A stretch of 64,000 bases of DNA from Arthrobacter sp. JZ12 (GTDB lineage Bacteria; Actinomycetota; Actinomycetes; Actinomycetales; Micrococcaceae): positions 744,001 through 808,000 of the forward strand of contig NZ_CP045246.1 of NCBI RefSeq assembly GCF_035189165.1, in the 5' to 3' direction. A model generated the notes under the pieces. It saw only the letters and a list, made by a program, of their open reading frames with translations, searched no databases and had not been told where the DNA came from. Positions 51,504 through 60,735 of the stretch are shown here, one piece after another. The position numbers were made by a program, and so were the translations under genes. Each line of letters opens with the position of its first letter. Position 1 is the first letter of the stretch.

Positions 51504-52085
51504 ATGTCTCCGTCGCCCTTCATTCCGCCGGCAGTCCTCACCACGCCGCGGCTTCGGTTGGAGCCGCTCGGCCCCGAGCATTTCGAAGGTTCCTGGGCTG
51601 CGCTTCAGAATCCGGAATCGATGCGCCTGACGGGGACGCATCAGCAATTCACCCGTGAGCAGGTGGAGCGCTGGCTTGCCGGTCTGGCAGAGACCGACGG
51701 CAGAGCCGACTGGGCGATCATCACGGTGGAAGACGGTGTCCACATCGGCGAGGTGGTACTCAACGACTACGACGCCGCCAACCGGTCCCTGGGCTTCCGG
51801 ATCGCGCTCGGTGCCGACCACACGTTCGGCAAGGGCTACGGGACCGAGGCAACCCGCGCCGTCGTCGACTACGCCTTCGACGAGATTGGGGTCCATAGGA
51901 TCGGGTTGGAGGTTTACGCGTTCAACCCGCGGGCGCAGCGTGTGTATGAGAAGTGCGGTTTCCGCGTGGAGGGGCGCATGCGCGATGCACTCCTCTGGGA
52001 TGGGGAGTGGGTTGATGCAGTGCTGATGGGCATGCTTGCGACCGATCCGCGACCCTGGAGTCGCTTGGTTGCATCCGTTAAATAG
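51504..52085 (+). CDS. GNAT-family N-acetyltransferase, RimJ/RimL-like
   Basis: A 193-residue protein. It opens with LTTPRLRLEPLGPEHFEGSW, the classic RimJ/RimL start, and has the acetyl-CoA motif GYGTEATRAVVDYAFDEIGV and VYEKCGFRVEGRMRDALLW near the end. Substrates of this group include ribosomal-protein N-termini and antibiotics such as tabtoxin; the specific one is unknown. It follows the exporter gene by 9 bp and may share its message, which might suggest a detoxification pair. Confidence 0.88.
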   Translation: MSPSPFIPPAVLTTPRLRLEPLGPEHFEGSWAALQNPESMRLTGTHQQFTREQVERWLAGLAETDGRADWAIITVEDGVHIGEVVLNDYDAANRSLGFRIALGADHTFGKGYGTEATRAVVDYAFDEIGVHRIGLEVYAFNPRAQRVYEKCGFRVEGRMRDALLWDGEWVDAVLMGMLATDPRPWSRLVASVK

Positions 52086-52108
52086 AGCCGGATGGGCCGC
52101 AGGCAGTT

Positions 52109-53818
52109 TTGTCAGAGGCGGATGATTCACTGCTTTGTATGGGAATCGGAGCAGCGCTTGAGCGAGTTGAGCAGTGTACTGCTGATGAGCTGGCTGCAGA
52201 TTCGCTGTCTGCTGATTCGCTGTCTGCAGAGACTGCGCTCGAAGAGGCATATGCCGAGGCCTCGTCTGGAATACCTGAGCCTGTGCTGGAGCGGGTTGTT
52301 TTCGGTGGTGAGTCTGTGGCTGATGATGCCGTCTCTGAGGATCATGCACGCAGCCGCGTCGAAGAGGCATCACCCTACGCGCTGATGTTTCGGTTGCTTG
52401 ATGAGGCGTCACCGGACACGAGGGATGCGCCGGGTTCCGCGAGGTTCCGTGCACTCAGCGACACGTTGGACCTCCTGCGGGCGGCGGATCGGTTGGCGTC
52501 GTGGGTGGCGGCGAGGCAAGCGCTGCTGACCGCAGAGGTCTTTCACAAGGTCCACGCATCTGAGCAGCCCGGTGCGGGAAGAGATAGAGATGGGGCGCGC
52601 CCGGACACGAGTTTCATGCTGGCGGCGCAGGAAATCGCACCGCTGCTGCGCGTTCCTGGCCCGACCGCGCATCGAATGATCGGAGAGTCCCTCCGGCTGA
52701 CCGAGGAACTTCCGACTACTTGGGAGGCCCTGGACGCGGGGAAGATCAGTCCCGTTCAGAGCCGGGTGATAGTGGAAGAGTCGGGGTCCATCCCATTCGA
52801 GGCGCTGGCTGGGTTCGAAGCGACTGCACTCGAGTCAGCAGGCGCACTGACCCGCCCGAAACTCGCGAGAAAGTGTCGCCGTCTGCGGGAGGAGTTGCAT
52901 CCGGAAACTATCTCCGCCAGGAAGATTCGCGCCGCGAAGGACCGGAACGTCTCAGTCCAGCCTGAGCAGGACGGTATGGCCTGGCTGGGCGCCTTCCTGC
53001 CCGCCGAGCAGGCACACGGAATATTCAACCGGGTCGACGCCGCCGCCCGCTCCCTGCAGGGACCTGACGAGCCGCGTACGCTGTCCCAACTGAGGGCAGA
53101 CGTTCTCGCTGACATCCTGACGCACACCTGCACTGGCAATCCCAAGCAGGGAACCGGGTTCCGCGGGGTGGGAGCAACCGTCTTCGTCACCGTTCCGGTC
53201 ATGACACTCCTGGGGCGCTCGCGATCGGACTGGCAGCAACCGGTCGGTTCCGCTGAGGCGGCCGCTGGGAAGGTTTCCGCTGAGGCGGCCGCTGGGAAGG
53301 TTTCCGCTGAGGCGGCAACTGCGTCTAATTGCGATGAAGCGGCATCTGACTGCGATGAAACAGTTGCGTCCGACCTGGCCGCGTGTGAGAACGGCTTGCT
53401 TGAGGGATACGGCCCGATCGATCCGGAAACCGCCCGGAACCTTGCAGCCCACGCGCCGAGTTTTACGAGGATTTTGGTTCATCCCGAAACCGGAGCGGTG
53501 GTCAGCGTTGGCCGGGACCGATATCGGCCACCCAAACACTTACAGGATTGGGTGAGAATCACTCATCCCACCTGTGTCCACCCGGGATGCAACCGGTCAT
53601 CGTGGTCCTGCGAGATCGACCATGTCACCCCGTGGGCAAGCGGCGGGAAAACGGCACTCAGCAATCTGGCGCCGCGGTGCAAGCTCCACCATATGCTCAA
53701 GACGGAAGGCATCTGTACTGCTGGTCAGGACCACCGAGGCAAACAGCATGTGACGTCACTCGGCGGGAAGGGCCTACACCACTCTCCCCGAGCCGCCGCC
53801 ACCGTTTTGACAGGTTGA
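52109..53818 (+). CDS. DUF222 protein with C-terminal HNH endonuclease domain (second copy, repeat-bearing)
   Basis: A 569-residue protein with the DUF222 helical region at about 110-380 and HNH at the end: CVHPGC, CEIDHVTPWASGG and CKLHHMLKTEG. The DUF222 core (LHPETISARKIRAAKDRN, DGMAWLGAFLPAEQAHGIF) matches the copy at 22.1 kb in order but is clearly diverged. Two low-complexity stretches are unique: SLSADSLSAET near the N-terminus and AEAAAGKVS repeats before the HNH domain. It may start at TTG 52109 or ATG 52139. Function unknown, as for the family. Confidence 0.83.
   Translation: MSEADDSLLCMGIGAALERVEQCTADELAADSLSADSLSAETALEEAYAEASSGIPEPVLERVVFGGESVADDAVSEDHARSRVEEASPYALMFRLLDEASPDTRDAPGSARFRALSDTLDLLRAADRLASWVAARQALLTAEVFHKVHASEQPGAGRDRDGARPDTSFMLAAQEIAPLLRVPGPTAHRMIGESLRLTEELPTTWEALDAGKISPVQSRVIVEESGSIPFEALAGFEATALESAGALTRPKLARKCRRLREELHPETISARKIRAAKDRNVSVQPEQDGMAWLGAFLPAEQAHGIFNRVDAAARSLQGPDEPRTLSQLRADVLADILTHTCTGNPKQGTGFRGVGATVFVTVPVMTLLGRSRSDWQQPVGSAEAAAGKVSAEAAAGKVSAEAATASNCDEAASDCDETVASDLAACENGLLEGYGPIDPETARNLAAHAPSFTRILVHPETGAVVSVGRDRYRPPKHLQDWVRITHPTCVHPGCNRSSWSCEIDHVTPWASGGKTALSNLAPRCKLHHMLKTEGICTAGQDHRGKQHVTSLGGKGLHHSPRAAATVLTG
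53252..53316 (+). repeat. 27-bp tandem duplication inside the second DUF222 gene
   Basis: GCTGAGGCGGCCGCTGGGAAGGTTTCC is seen at 53252-53278 and 53279-53305, identical in both units, and the first 11 bases recur at 53306. It encodes AEAAAGKVS twice and then AEAA. The identity shows that the duplication is recent. Confidence 0.9.
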
Positions 53819-53866
53819 GGAGTTGAGCGGGGGCAAGGGCCGCTTCATTCTGAAGGGTGGGGACCG

Positions 53867-54274
53867 CTAGCGCTTCTTGCCGCCGTCGAGGATGAGCGCC
53901 AGCGCAATTCCGAGCATCCAGACGTCCTTTGCCACGGGCGTGCCTTCCTGGCTGGGACGGATGGCGTCGTCCTGGGTCATGCCCGGAGTGCGGAAATACA
54001 TCGCGAGCAGCCCGCCGGAGAATGCTGCCAGCCCCAGGCCAACTAGGTGGCTGGGAATGAACGGCAGCAGCAGGGCAGCGCCCAGAGCTGTTTCCGCGCC
54101 TGCCAGTACCTTGCCGAATTTCTCGGGGTCGAGCTGCTTGACCTGCGGAAAGGCATTCGCCGCCATGCCCTGCAGGTACGCTGCGGTATCCCGATCGAGG
54201 TCCTGCTTGCCGATGCCGGAGTTCAGGATGAACGCGCCCGTGCTGAGGCGAAGCGGAATGTGGCTGAGCTGCAT
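53867..54274 (-). CDS. DoxX-family membrane protein
   Basis: A 135-residue protein with four hydrophobic segments. It begins RLSTGAFILNSGIGKQ and has QLDPEKFGKVLAGAETALGA, which matches actinobacterial DoxX-like proteins. The start at 54274 has GAAGGAG six bases upstream. The family takes part in membrane redox or sulfur metabolism in some species; here its role is unknown. It lies 61 bp downstream of the M50 protease gene on the same strand. Confidence 0.75.
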   Translation of the reverse strand: MQLSHIPLRLSTGAFILNSGIGKQDLDRDTAAYLQGMAANAFPQVKQLDPEKFGKVLAGAETALGAALLLPFIPSHLVGLGLAAFSGGLLAMYFRTPGMTQDDAIRPSQEGTPVAKDVWMLGIALALILDGGKKR

Positions 54275-54335
54275 TGGAACTCCTTCAATGGAACCGTTGG
54301 ACTGCTTCGAGCCTACGTCCGCAGCCAGAGCATGG

Positions 54336-55058
54336 CTAGAGCCCGACTCCGGCGCGAACCACCATCCACGCCCAGCCGAACGACCCCGCAATGACCGCGG
54401 TAAAGAGGAGCAGCCACACGAGAGCCGGAACACCAGTGGAGCGGTACAGGAGGTAGGCATCGGACTGTCCGCGGTCCCGCCGTCGTCGGTAGTGCACCGA
54501 TGCCACCTTGCCAAGATCCCGGACCGAACCGACCAGCAAGGCCAGCCCGAGGGCAACCACCACGTGTCCGGTGAACTCGACCGGCACCGCGACCACGAGC
54601 CCGGCCGAAACAGCGACCACGCCCAACAGGATCAGGATCCCGCCGGCATTGCGGATGAACAGCAGCGACAGAAGGAGCACCAGCGCGCCGACCGAGAGAG
54701 CTGCCGGCGCCCAACCGGCAAAGCCTGCCCAGACCAGAACTGCACCCACGACGGCGGGCACCGGGTAGCCCCAAAAGGTTGCCCAGGCGGTGCGCCAGCC
54801 GGGACGGCCGAACGACGTCGTCAGTCCGGAATGGTCGAAGTTCAACTGGATGCCGGTCACCCGCCTGCCCGCAAGCAATGCCGCGAACACATGTCCCAGT
54901 TCGTGGACCACAGTGCTGAACAGGCCGAAATAACGCCACGTCGCCGAGGGAAGCGAAAGGGCCGCGGCTGCAAGAAGGATGACCGCGACTTCAGTGAGGG
55001 TCAGCTCAGGCGGCTGGCTTCGGCTGAAACCGGCAAGCAACCGGTCCCACCACGTCAT
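54336..55058 (-). CDS. M50-type membrane metallopeptidase (M50B-like)
   Basis: A 240-residue integral membrane protein. The zinc motif HELGH lies on a hydrophobic helix (FSTVVHELGHVFAALLAG), as in site-2 proteases and actinobacterial 'M50 family metallopeptidases'. About six further hydrophobic segments follow. The third zinc ligand in the usual NxxPxxxxDG motif is not evident, so activity is uncertain. The start at 55058 has GGAG six bases upstream; an ATG at 55091 has GGAGG directly against it and looks too close. Confidence 0.7.
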   Translation of the reverse strand: MTWWDRLLAGFSRSQPPELTLTEVAVILLAAAALSLPSATWRYFGLFSTVVHELGHVFAALLAGRRVTGIQLNFDHSGLTTSFGRPGWRTAWATFWGYPVPAVVGAVLVWAGFAGWAPAALSVGALVLLLSLLFIRNAGGILILLGVVAVSAGLVVAVPVEFTGHVVVALGLALLVGSVRDLGKVASVHYRRRRDRGQSDAYLLYRSTGVPALVWLLLFTAVIAGSFGWAWMVVRAGVGL

Positions 55059-55234
55059 CAAGAACTCCACGCTCGGATGGTATCGGGCCATCCTCCAAGG
55101 AAGCTGACCCGAATACCGCTTAGGAGCGGGGAGTATTAACGGACTCGCCGCGGAACGTTCATCTTCCGGCAGGAAACGCTCTGCTTTGATGAACGTGAAT
55201 GAGTGAAAGCTATTCGAGCTATCAGAAGGCGATC

Positions 55235-56146
55235 ATGAACCTGCGGACGGCCGAGCATCCACGACCGCAACACTTCATCCTGCACATGAGCGACACCCAT
55301 CTGGTGGGCGGCCCCGACCTCCTTTACGGAGCTGTGGACAGTGAAGCCCGGCTCCGGCAGGTATTCAAAGAACTGGAAGCTTCCGGATCACGGCCTGAAG
55401 CGATCGTGTTCACCGGCGACCTCGCGGACCGGGGCGAAGCACAGGCCTACGCAAAGCTGCGGGCCATCGTTGAACCGGCCGCCCAGAAACTCGGCGCGCA
55501 GGTCATCTGGGCCATGGGCAACCACGACGACCGCGCCACCTTCCGCAGTGAACTGTTCCGTGAGCCCGCGGGTACAGCACCCGTGGACCGCACCTACAAC
55601 GTCAACGGCCTGCGGATCATCACGCTGGACTCCACAGTGCCGGGTCACCATCACGGCGAGATCAGCCACGAACAGCTCGTCTGGCTGGCCAACGAACTGC
55701 TGACGCCTGCCCCCTATGGCACCATTCTCGCCCTGCACCATCCGCCGGTACCGTGCGTGCAGGACCTTGCGGTCCTCGTCGAGCTCCGTGACCAGAACCG
55801 CCTGGCCAACGTCCTTCACGGCACCGACGTGCGGGCTATCCTGGCCGGTCACCTTCACTACTCCACCAGCGCGCTGTTCGCTGGAATCCCCGTCTCGGTG
55901 GCGTCCGCCACCTGCTACACACAGGACCTCGCGTACGACGACGGCGGCACCCGCGGTCGCGACGGAGCCCAGGCGTACAACCTGGTGCACGTCTACGAGG
56001 ACACGGTGGTCCACTCGGTGGTGCCGGTCGGAAGCTACCGGGCAGTGGGGGAAACCGTGCCCCGGGAGGAAACCCGCCGCCGGCTCGCCGCAGCCGGTGT
56101 CAGGATTGCAGAGCCGACACCGGCGAAGGCGCTCACTGGCGCCTGA
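55235..56146 (+). CDS. Metallophosphoesterase, CpdA-like phosphodiesterase
   Basis: A 303-residue protein with all calcineurin-fold motifs: [37 protein letters not shown] and LAGHLHYS. It resembles bacterial cAMP or glycerophosphodiester phosphodiesterases of the CpdA/Icc type. The start at 55235 has AGAAGG about six bases upstream; an ATG at 55199 adds twelve residues without a good site. Three 24-bp tandem units overlap its last codons. Confidence 0.85.
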   Translation: MNLRTAEHPRPQHFILHMSDTHLVGGPDLLYGAVDSEARLRQVFKELEASGSRPEAIVFTGDLADRGEAQAYAKLRAIVEPAAQKLGAQVIWAMGNHDDRATFRSELFREPAGTAPVDRTYNVNGLRIITLDSTVPGHHHGEISHEQLVWLANELLTPAPYGTILALHHPPVPCVQDLAVLVELRDQNRLANVLHGTDVRAILAGHLHYSTSALFAGIPVSVASATCYTQDLAYDDGGTRGRDGAQAYNLVHVYEDTVVHSVVPVGSYRAVGETVPREETRRRLAAAGVRIAEPTPAKALTGA

Positions 56147-56206
56147 TTGGCGGCCCTAACCGGCGCCTGATCGGCGCCCCTAACCGGCGCCTGACCGGCG
56201 GCCCGG
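56138..56206. repeat. Three 24-bp tandem units around the stop of the phosphodiesterase gene
   Basis: Units GGCGCCTGATTGGCGGCCCT plus AACC begin at 56138 and 56162, and a third, partial and diverged, begins at 56186. Each unit contains the TGA stop, so the 3' end has been duplicated with it. No hairpin terminator is obvious. Confidence 0.85.
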
Positions 56207-56232
56207 ACGAAACCGAACGACGGCAGGTTTGC

Positions 56233-57828
56233 CTAATTCTCCCAGGGAGCCTTCACCGGGAAGTACTTCTCGAGGAAGTCCGTCACCACGCGAGCCCGCT
56301 CTTCGGCCGGCACCTCCGGGAAACTGCCGTCATTGAGGCAGAAGAGGTCCATGTTGCGCTTGTCGAGGAGCTTGTGAAGCATCCGTAGGCCAGATCGCAT
56401 GGTGGTGTCGATGTACTTCACCTTCGCCGACTCCTGGGTGACTGCGCGACCGGTCAGCAGGGCGTAGTAGTGGTACAGCGAGTTGGTGACCGAGATGTTG
56501 TCCTTGGCCCTGAACTTCGAGGCGGCCGTTGCGGCGAATTCATCCTCGAACTCTTCCTCCATCTCCAACATCACGCTCTTGCGCAGCGGCGCGGCCGTGT
56601 GTTCGAGGTGGCGCGTGGTGATGCGTCCGAACCGCTCGTGAAGCAGCCGCCGGTTGACGCGGGCGGCGTTCTCGAAGCCGCTCCGCTCGGCGTCGTTCTC
56701 GCCGAGCCCAATGCGGGTGTCCGCCTGGATGAACTTGGTTACCCCACCGGGAGAAAAGAACATGTCAGGACCCACCGGCCTGCCGAAGAACATGTCGTCA
56801 TTGGAGTAGAGGAAGTACTCCGAGAGCCCGGGGATGTGGTGCAGCTGGCACTCGACCGCCTGCGAGTTGTAGGTGGGCAGGACGGAAGGATCGCGGAAGT
56901 GCTCGTGCGAACGGACAAGCGTCACCGACGGATGATCGGCCAGCCACTCGGGGCGGTCGGAGTCGGTGGCGATGAAGATCCGGCGGATCCAGGGGGCGAA
57001 CATGTAAACCGAGCGGAGCGCGTACTTCAGTTCGTTGATTTGGCGGTAGCGCGCCTCGTGGTCGTCGCCCTCACCGACGACGGCGTCCTTCATCCGCTCA
57101 GCCCGTGCAGCCAGGTACTCGGGCGAGCTGCCGTCGACCCATGAGAAGACCAGGTCGATCTCAAAGTCGATGTCGGTGGCATGATCGGCGAACATGTTAT
57201 CGATCGTTGGCCACATCAGACCATGCCGCTTCACGGAACCACGTACCACCTCGCTGGAGGGCAGGCTCCGCCGGGTGAGCGAATTCTCCACAGGCAGCAC
57301 AATCTGGTCGCCGTCCAGGGACCAAAGCTCAATCTGCACACCGGCGGAAGCACCAAAGGTCAATCCACCGATGGGTTCAACGCGCGGTCGGTAGAGCCGA
57401 AAGATGCGGGCTTTGTCGCTGTGGGAGAGAACGCCGTCGGCCACCAGAAGTGTGCTGCGCCGTTTCGTGTCCACGGTGCGCGAATAGAACGGCTCGTTCC
57501 GGCACGCGTCCACGAGGGCGCAGCGGAGCTCCTCGCCGTCCTTCAGGTCCACGGCGATGACCGGCCGCTCGTCATTTCCCCTCACCAGGAGGTACTCAAT
57601 ACCGGCGTCGTCCAGTGCTGCTCGAATGAACAGAAGATCCTCCACCATTGCCTGATGCGGCGTGGTGTCCGTATTGATCAGGGCAAAGCGGCGCTTGACC
57701 GTGGTGATGTCGTCCCGGTCGGTCAGCCGGGCAACTGAGGCGGTGGAGGCAGACTCTAGGAGCTCAGTATCGCTGTCCAGCTCAGGGGCGCCGAAATACA
57801 CGTCATGCTGGGCGGCAGTGTCTGTAAT
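56233..57828 (-). CDS. Stealth-family protein (sugar-phosphate/capsule polysaccharide transferase)
   Basis: About 531 residues. The four Stealth conserved regions can be seen in order: DIDFEIDLVFSWVDGSSPEY (CR1), RYRQINELKYALRSVYMFAP with RRIFIATDSDRPEW (CR2), TRHLEHTAAPLRKSV (CR3) and a C-terminal SLYHYYALLTGRAV region (CR4). Known members transfer sugar-1-phosphate to capsular or teichoic-type glycans. The N-terminal 240 residues are a less conserved region typical of actinobacterial members. No ATG or GTG with a ribosome site fits; GGAGG lies five bases before an in-frame ATT at 57828, and the next GTG (57801) is 32 bases away from it. The start therefore remains provisional. Confidence 0.8.
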   Translation of the reverse strand: MTDTAAQHDVYFGAPELDSDTELLESASTASVARLTDRDDITTVKRRFALINTDTTPHQAMVEDLLFIRAALDDAGIEYLLVRGNDERPVIAVDLKDGEELRCALVDACRNEPFYSRTVDTKRRSTLLVADGVLSHSDKARIFRLYRPRVEPIGGLTFGASAGVQIELWSLDGDQIVLPVENSLTRRSLPSSEVVRGSVKRHGLMWPTIDNMFADHATDIDFEIDLVFSWVDGSSPEYLAARAERMKDAVVGEGDDHEARYRQINELKYALRSVYMFAPWIRRIFIATDSDRPEWLADHPSVTLVRSHEHFRDPSVLPTYNSQAVECQLHHIPGLSEYFLYSNDDMFFGRPVGPDMFFSPGGVTKFIQADTRIGLGENDAERSGFENAARVNRRLLHERFGRITTRHLEHTAAPLRKSVMLEMEEEFEDEFAATAASKFRAKDNISVTNSLYHYYALLTGRAVTQESAKVKYIDTTMRSGLRMLHKLLDKRNMDLFCLNDGSFPEVPAEERARVVTDFLEKYFPVKAPWEN

Positions 57829-57963
57829 GGGGTCCTCCAAACAGTCGAAAGGGCGGGTGGCCGGTAGGCATCGCAGATTGCTTGCACGGTCGCTGGTCCA
57901 ATGATAAGCCTGCACTACATGAGCCCCGGGCATGCCCCGGGGTGCCCGGGATGGAAGGACACC

Positions 57964-58494
57964 ATGGCACACACCAGTTTCACCTCTTTGTTGGCTCAGC
58001 AGATCGGCAACGAATTCGCAGCGTCCCAGCAGTACCTGGCCATCGCGGTCTGGTTCGACGGACAGGACCTGCCGAGGCTCGCCGCACACTTCTACAGGCA
58101 ATCGCTCGAAGAGCGAAACCATGCACTCATGATGGTCCAGTACATGCTGGACCGTGGCCACGAGGTGAGCATTCCCGGTGTCGAAGCCGTCCGCAACGAG
58201 TTCTCCTCCGTCGAGGAGCCGATTGCCCTGGCGCTTGAGCAGGAGAAGCAGGTCACCAGGGACATCGAGGCGCTGTTCGCCCAGGCCCGAGCGGAGAACT
58301 ACGCTCTGGGCGAGCAGTTCATGCTCTGGTTCCTCAAGGAACAGGTGGAAGAAGTGGCGTCCATGACCACGCTGCTGACCATTGTGAGGCGGGCGGACAA
58401 CCTGTTCGACGTGGAGAACTTCCTCGCCCGCGAAACTGTGGGCGATGAAGGCAACGACCCGAACATGCCGCCGGCCGCCGGCGGGGCACTGTAG
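57964..58494 (+). CDS. Ferritin, BfrB-like
   Basis: A 176-residue protein. The ferroxidase ligands are present: E17 (GNEFAASQQY), E50 and H53 (EERNHALMM), then EQEKQVTRD and EQFMLWFLKEQVEE. The four-helix layout and the C-terminal PPAAGGAL tail match mycobacterial BfrB, an iron-storage protein forming a 24-subunit cage. GGAAGGA precedes the ATG. It is divergent from the Stealth gene, and the 135-bp interval between them contains a GC-rich inverted repeat. Confidence 0.92.
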   Translation: MAHTSFTSLLAQQIGNEFAASQQYLAIAVWFDGQDLPRLAAHFYRQSLEERNHALMMVQYMLDRGHEVSIPGVEAVRNEFSSVEEPIALALEQEKQVTRDIEALFAQARAENYALGEQFMLWFLKEQVEEVASMTTLLTIVRRADNLFDVENFLARETVGDEGNDPNMPPAAGGAL

Positions 58495-58508
58495 GGAAAT
58501 CGAGCAGT

Positions 58509-59201
58509 ATGGAAGCCTTTCCCCTGGACTGGCAGCGTGCCCTGGTACTGATGGCACATCCCGACGACGCCGAATACGGCACTTCCGCCGCCGTCGCTGA
58601 ATGGGTGGCACAGGGCAAGGAGGTCAGATACGTGCTGGCCACTCGCGGAGAGGCCGGCATCGCCGGGTTGCCACCGCAGGAGAGCGGCCCGTTGCGTGAG
58701 CAGGAGCAGCGCAGCGCATGCGACCGTGTGGGAGTTGAAGTCCTCGAATTTCTCGACTACCCGGACGGCCGCATTGTCGAGTCACTCCAGCTGCGCCGCG
58801 ACCTCGCCGAGGTTATCCGCCGGCACCGGCCCGACGGCGTCGTAACCCTGAACCATAGCGACTCCTGGGGGTCGGGCACCTGGAACTCCGAGGACCACCG
58901 CGCCTTGGGCCGTTCGGTGCTGAATGCTGTGGCGGACGCGGCCAACGAATGGATCTTTCCCGACCTGGCCGGTCCGCCGCACCGCGTCGACTGGACCGCG
59001 ATCCTGACCCTGAAACCCACGCACCTGATGCCGGTGAGTGAGGAAAGCGTGCAGAAGGCGATCCAGTCGCTCGCAGCGCACAAACGCTATCTGCGGGCGC
59101 TGAACTCCAGGCCCGTGGAAGAGCAGGCGACCGAGCAGGTGCGGTGGGCCACCGCCCTGCACGGAAGCACCGGCGTCGGATTCGAGGTTTTCGGGCTCTA
59201 G
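58509..59201 (+). CDS. PIG-L family deacetylase (LmbE-like)
   Basis: A 230-residue protein with the zinc motif AHPDDAEYG (H17, D19, D20) and the later SEDHRALGR histidine. The family removes N-acetyl groups from GlcNAc-type sugars, including MshB in mycothiol synthesis and mycothiol conjugate amidase. MshB and Mca are usually longer, near 290 residues, so this is probably another member. It follows the ferritin gene by 14 bp, and the two may be cotranscribed. Confidence 0.88.
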   Translation: MEAFPLDWQRALVLMAHPDDAEYGTSAAVAEWVAQGKEVRYVLATRGEAGIAGLPPQESGPLREQEQRSACDRVGVEVLEFLDYPDGRIVESLQLRRDLAEVIRRHRPDGVVTLNHSDSWGSGTWNSEDHRALGRSVLNAVADAANEWIFPDLAGPPHRVDWTAILTLKPTHLMPVSEESVQKAIQSLAAHKRYLRALNSRPVEEQATEQVRWATALHGSTGVGFEVFGL

Positions 59202-59205
59202 GCAG

Positions 59206-60699
59206 TCAGGACCCGTTCCGTTCCGCCGCGAGCTCGAGGATCCTTCCGCGGCACAGTCGCCAGCCAAGCATCAGCGCCGGAATCACGATCAGCAGCGACG
59301 CAATCGTCCACGTACCCACCGGGCTGTCGAACGCCATCAGCACCAGCACGGCAGCAAGGAACGCGAGCGTGAGCCAACCTGTCACCGGAGAACCGGGCAT
59401 GCGGAATGAGGGCCGCAGCACCTCACCGCGGCGGGAAAGCCGAACCAGTTGCATCTGGCAGAGCACGATCATGCCCCACGTACTGATGATGCCCAGCGAT
59501 GCGATATTCAGGACGATCTCGAACGCATCCGCTGGGACGATCGCGTTCAGTGCCACCCCGAGGCACGCGACAACGGCCGTCAGCGCGATGCCGCCGTAGG
59601 GGACTCCTGCCCTGTTCATCCGCCCGGCGAACTTGGGTGCCGAACCGGTGACCGCCATCGAACGCATGATGCGGCCGGTGGAGTAGAGCCCTGCGTTCAG
59701 CGAGGAAAGGGCGGCGGTCAGGACCACCAGGTTCATGATCGCGTCCACGCCGCCGACGCCGATGGAACCGAAGAAGGTGACGAACGGACTCTCACCGGCC
59801 TTGTAGGCGGTGTAGGGGAGCAGCAGGGACAGCAGCACCAGCGAACCGATGTAGAAGACGGCGATGCGAAGGATTACGGTGTTGACCGCCTTGGGCATGA
59901 CCTTCTCGGGGTTCTCGGTCTCGCCGGCGGCGGTACCGATCAGTTCGATGGATGCGTACGCGAACACCACTCCCTGCATGACGACGACGGCGGGCAACAG
60001 CCCGTTGGGGAATAGTCCGCCATTGTCGGCGATGAGGCTGAATCCAACATCCTGTCCGGCGACAGGGGTGCCGAAGATGACGAAGTAGACGCCGACCACG
60101 AGGAAGGTCAGCAGCGCAACGACCTTGATCAGCGCAAACCAGAATTCGAGTTCACCGAACACTTTCACGGAGATCAGGTTGAGGCCCAGCACCAGAACCA
60201 GCGCCGCGAGTGCCCACACCCATTGCGGAACATCGGCGATGGGAGCCCAGTACTTCCTGAAGAAGTTCATGTAAAGCGCGACGGCGGTGATGTCCACGAC
60301 CGCTGTCATCGCCCAGTTGAGCCAGTAGAGCCAGCCGGTGACGAATGCCGCCTTCTCCCCGAAGAACTCGCGGGCGTAGGAGACAAACGAGCCCGAGGAG
60401 GGGCGGTGCATGACCAGTTCACCCAGGGCGCGGAGGATCATGAAGGCAAAGAATCCGCAGACCGCGTAGCTGAGGATCAGGGCAGGGCCCGCTCCGGCCA
60501 ATCGGCCGCCGGCGCCCATGAAGAGGCCCGTACCGATTGCACCGCCGATGGCGATCATCTGAATCTGGCGTGCCTTGAGGCCCTTGTGGTAGCCCTCGTC
60601 TTCCCGATGAAGCGTGGCTTCCGAGGCGTGGGCGTGGGCTGGAATGGTGTGGTCGGTGATCGGCGCTGCCGGTTGGGCGTCGAGGGGGAGCTTTTTCAT
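59206..60699 (-). CDS. Amino acid permease, APC family, probable L-asparagine permease (AnsP-like)
   Basis: A 497-residue protein with twelve hydrophobic segments. [20 protein letters not shown] and [20 protein letters not shown] match the AnsP group closely. It imports asparagine with a proton. Its place at the end of the unit regulator-asparaginase-aspartase-permease on one strand supports this substrate. AGGA precedes the ATG. Confidence 0.88.
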   Translation of the reverse strand: MKKLPLDAQPAAPITDHTIPAHAHASEATLHREDEGYHKGLKARQIQMIAIGGAIGTGLFMGAGGRLAGAGPALILSYAVCGFFAFMILRALGELVMHRPSSGSFVSYAREFFGEKAAFVTGWLYWLNWAMTAVVDITAVALYMNFFRKYWAPIADVPQWVWALAALVLVLGLNLISVKVFGELEFWFALIKVVALLTFLVVGVYFVIFGTPVAGQDVGFSLIADNGGLFPNGLLPAVVVMQGVVFAYASIELIGTAAGETENPEKVMPKAVNTVILRIAVFYIGSLVLLSLLLPYTAYKAGESPFVTFFGSIGVGGVDAIMNLVVLTAALSSLNAGLYSTGRIMRSMAVTGSAPKFAGRMNRAGVPYGGIALTAVVACLGVALNAIVPADAFEIVLNIASLGIISTWGMIVLCQMQLVRLSRRGEVLRPSFRMPGSPVTGWLTLAFLAAVLVLMAFDSPVGTWTIASLLIVIPALMLGWRLCRGRILELAAERNGS

Positions 60700-60735
60700 G
60701 GGAGTCCTAGTGGGGTAGGGACTGGAAGGTAGTTG

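Noticed and set aside
57829-58611. An N-terminal extension of the Stealth gene across the ferritin gene
   Set aside because: It is antisense to the certain ferritin gene and lacks conserved residues.
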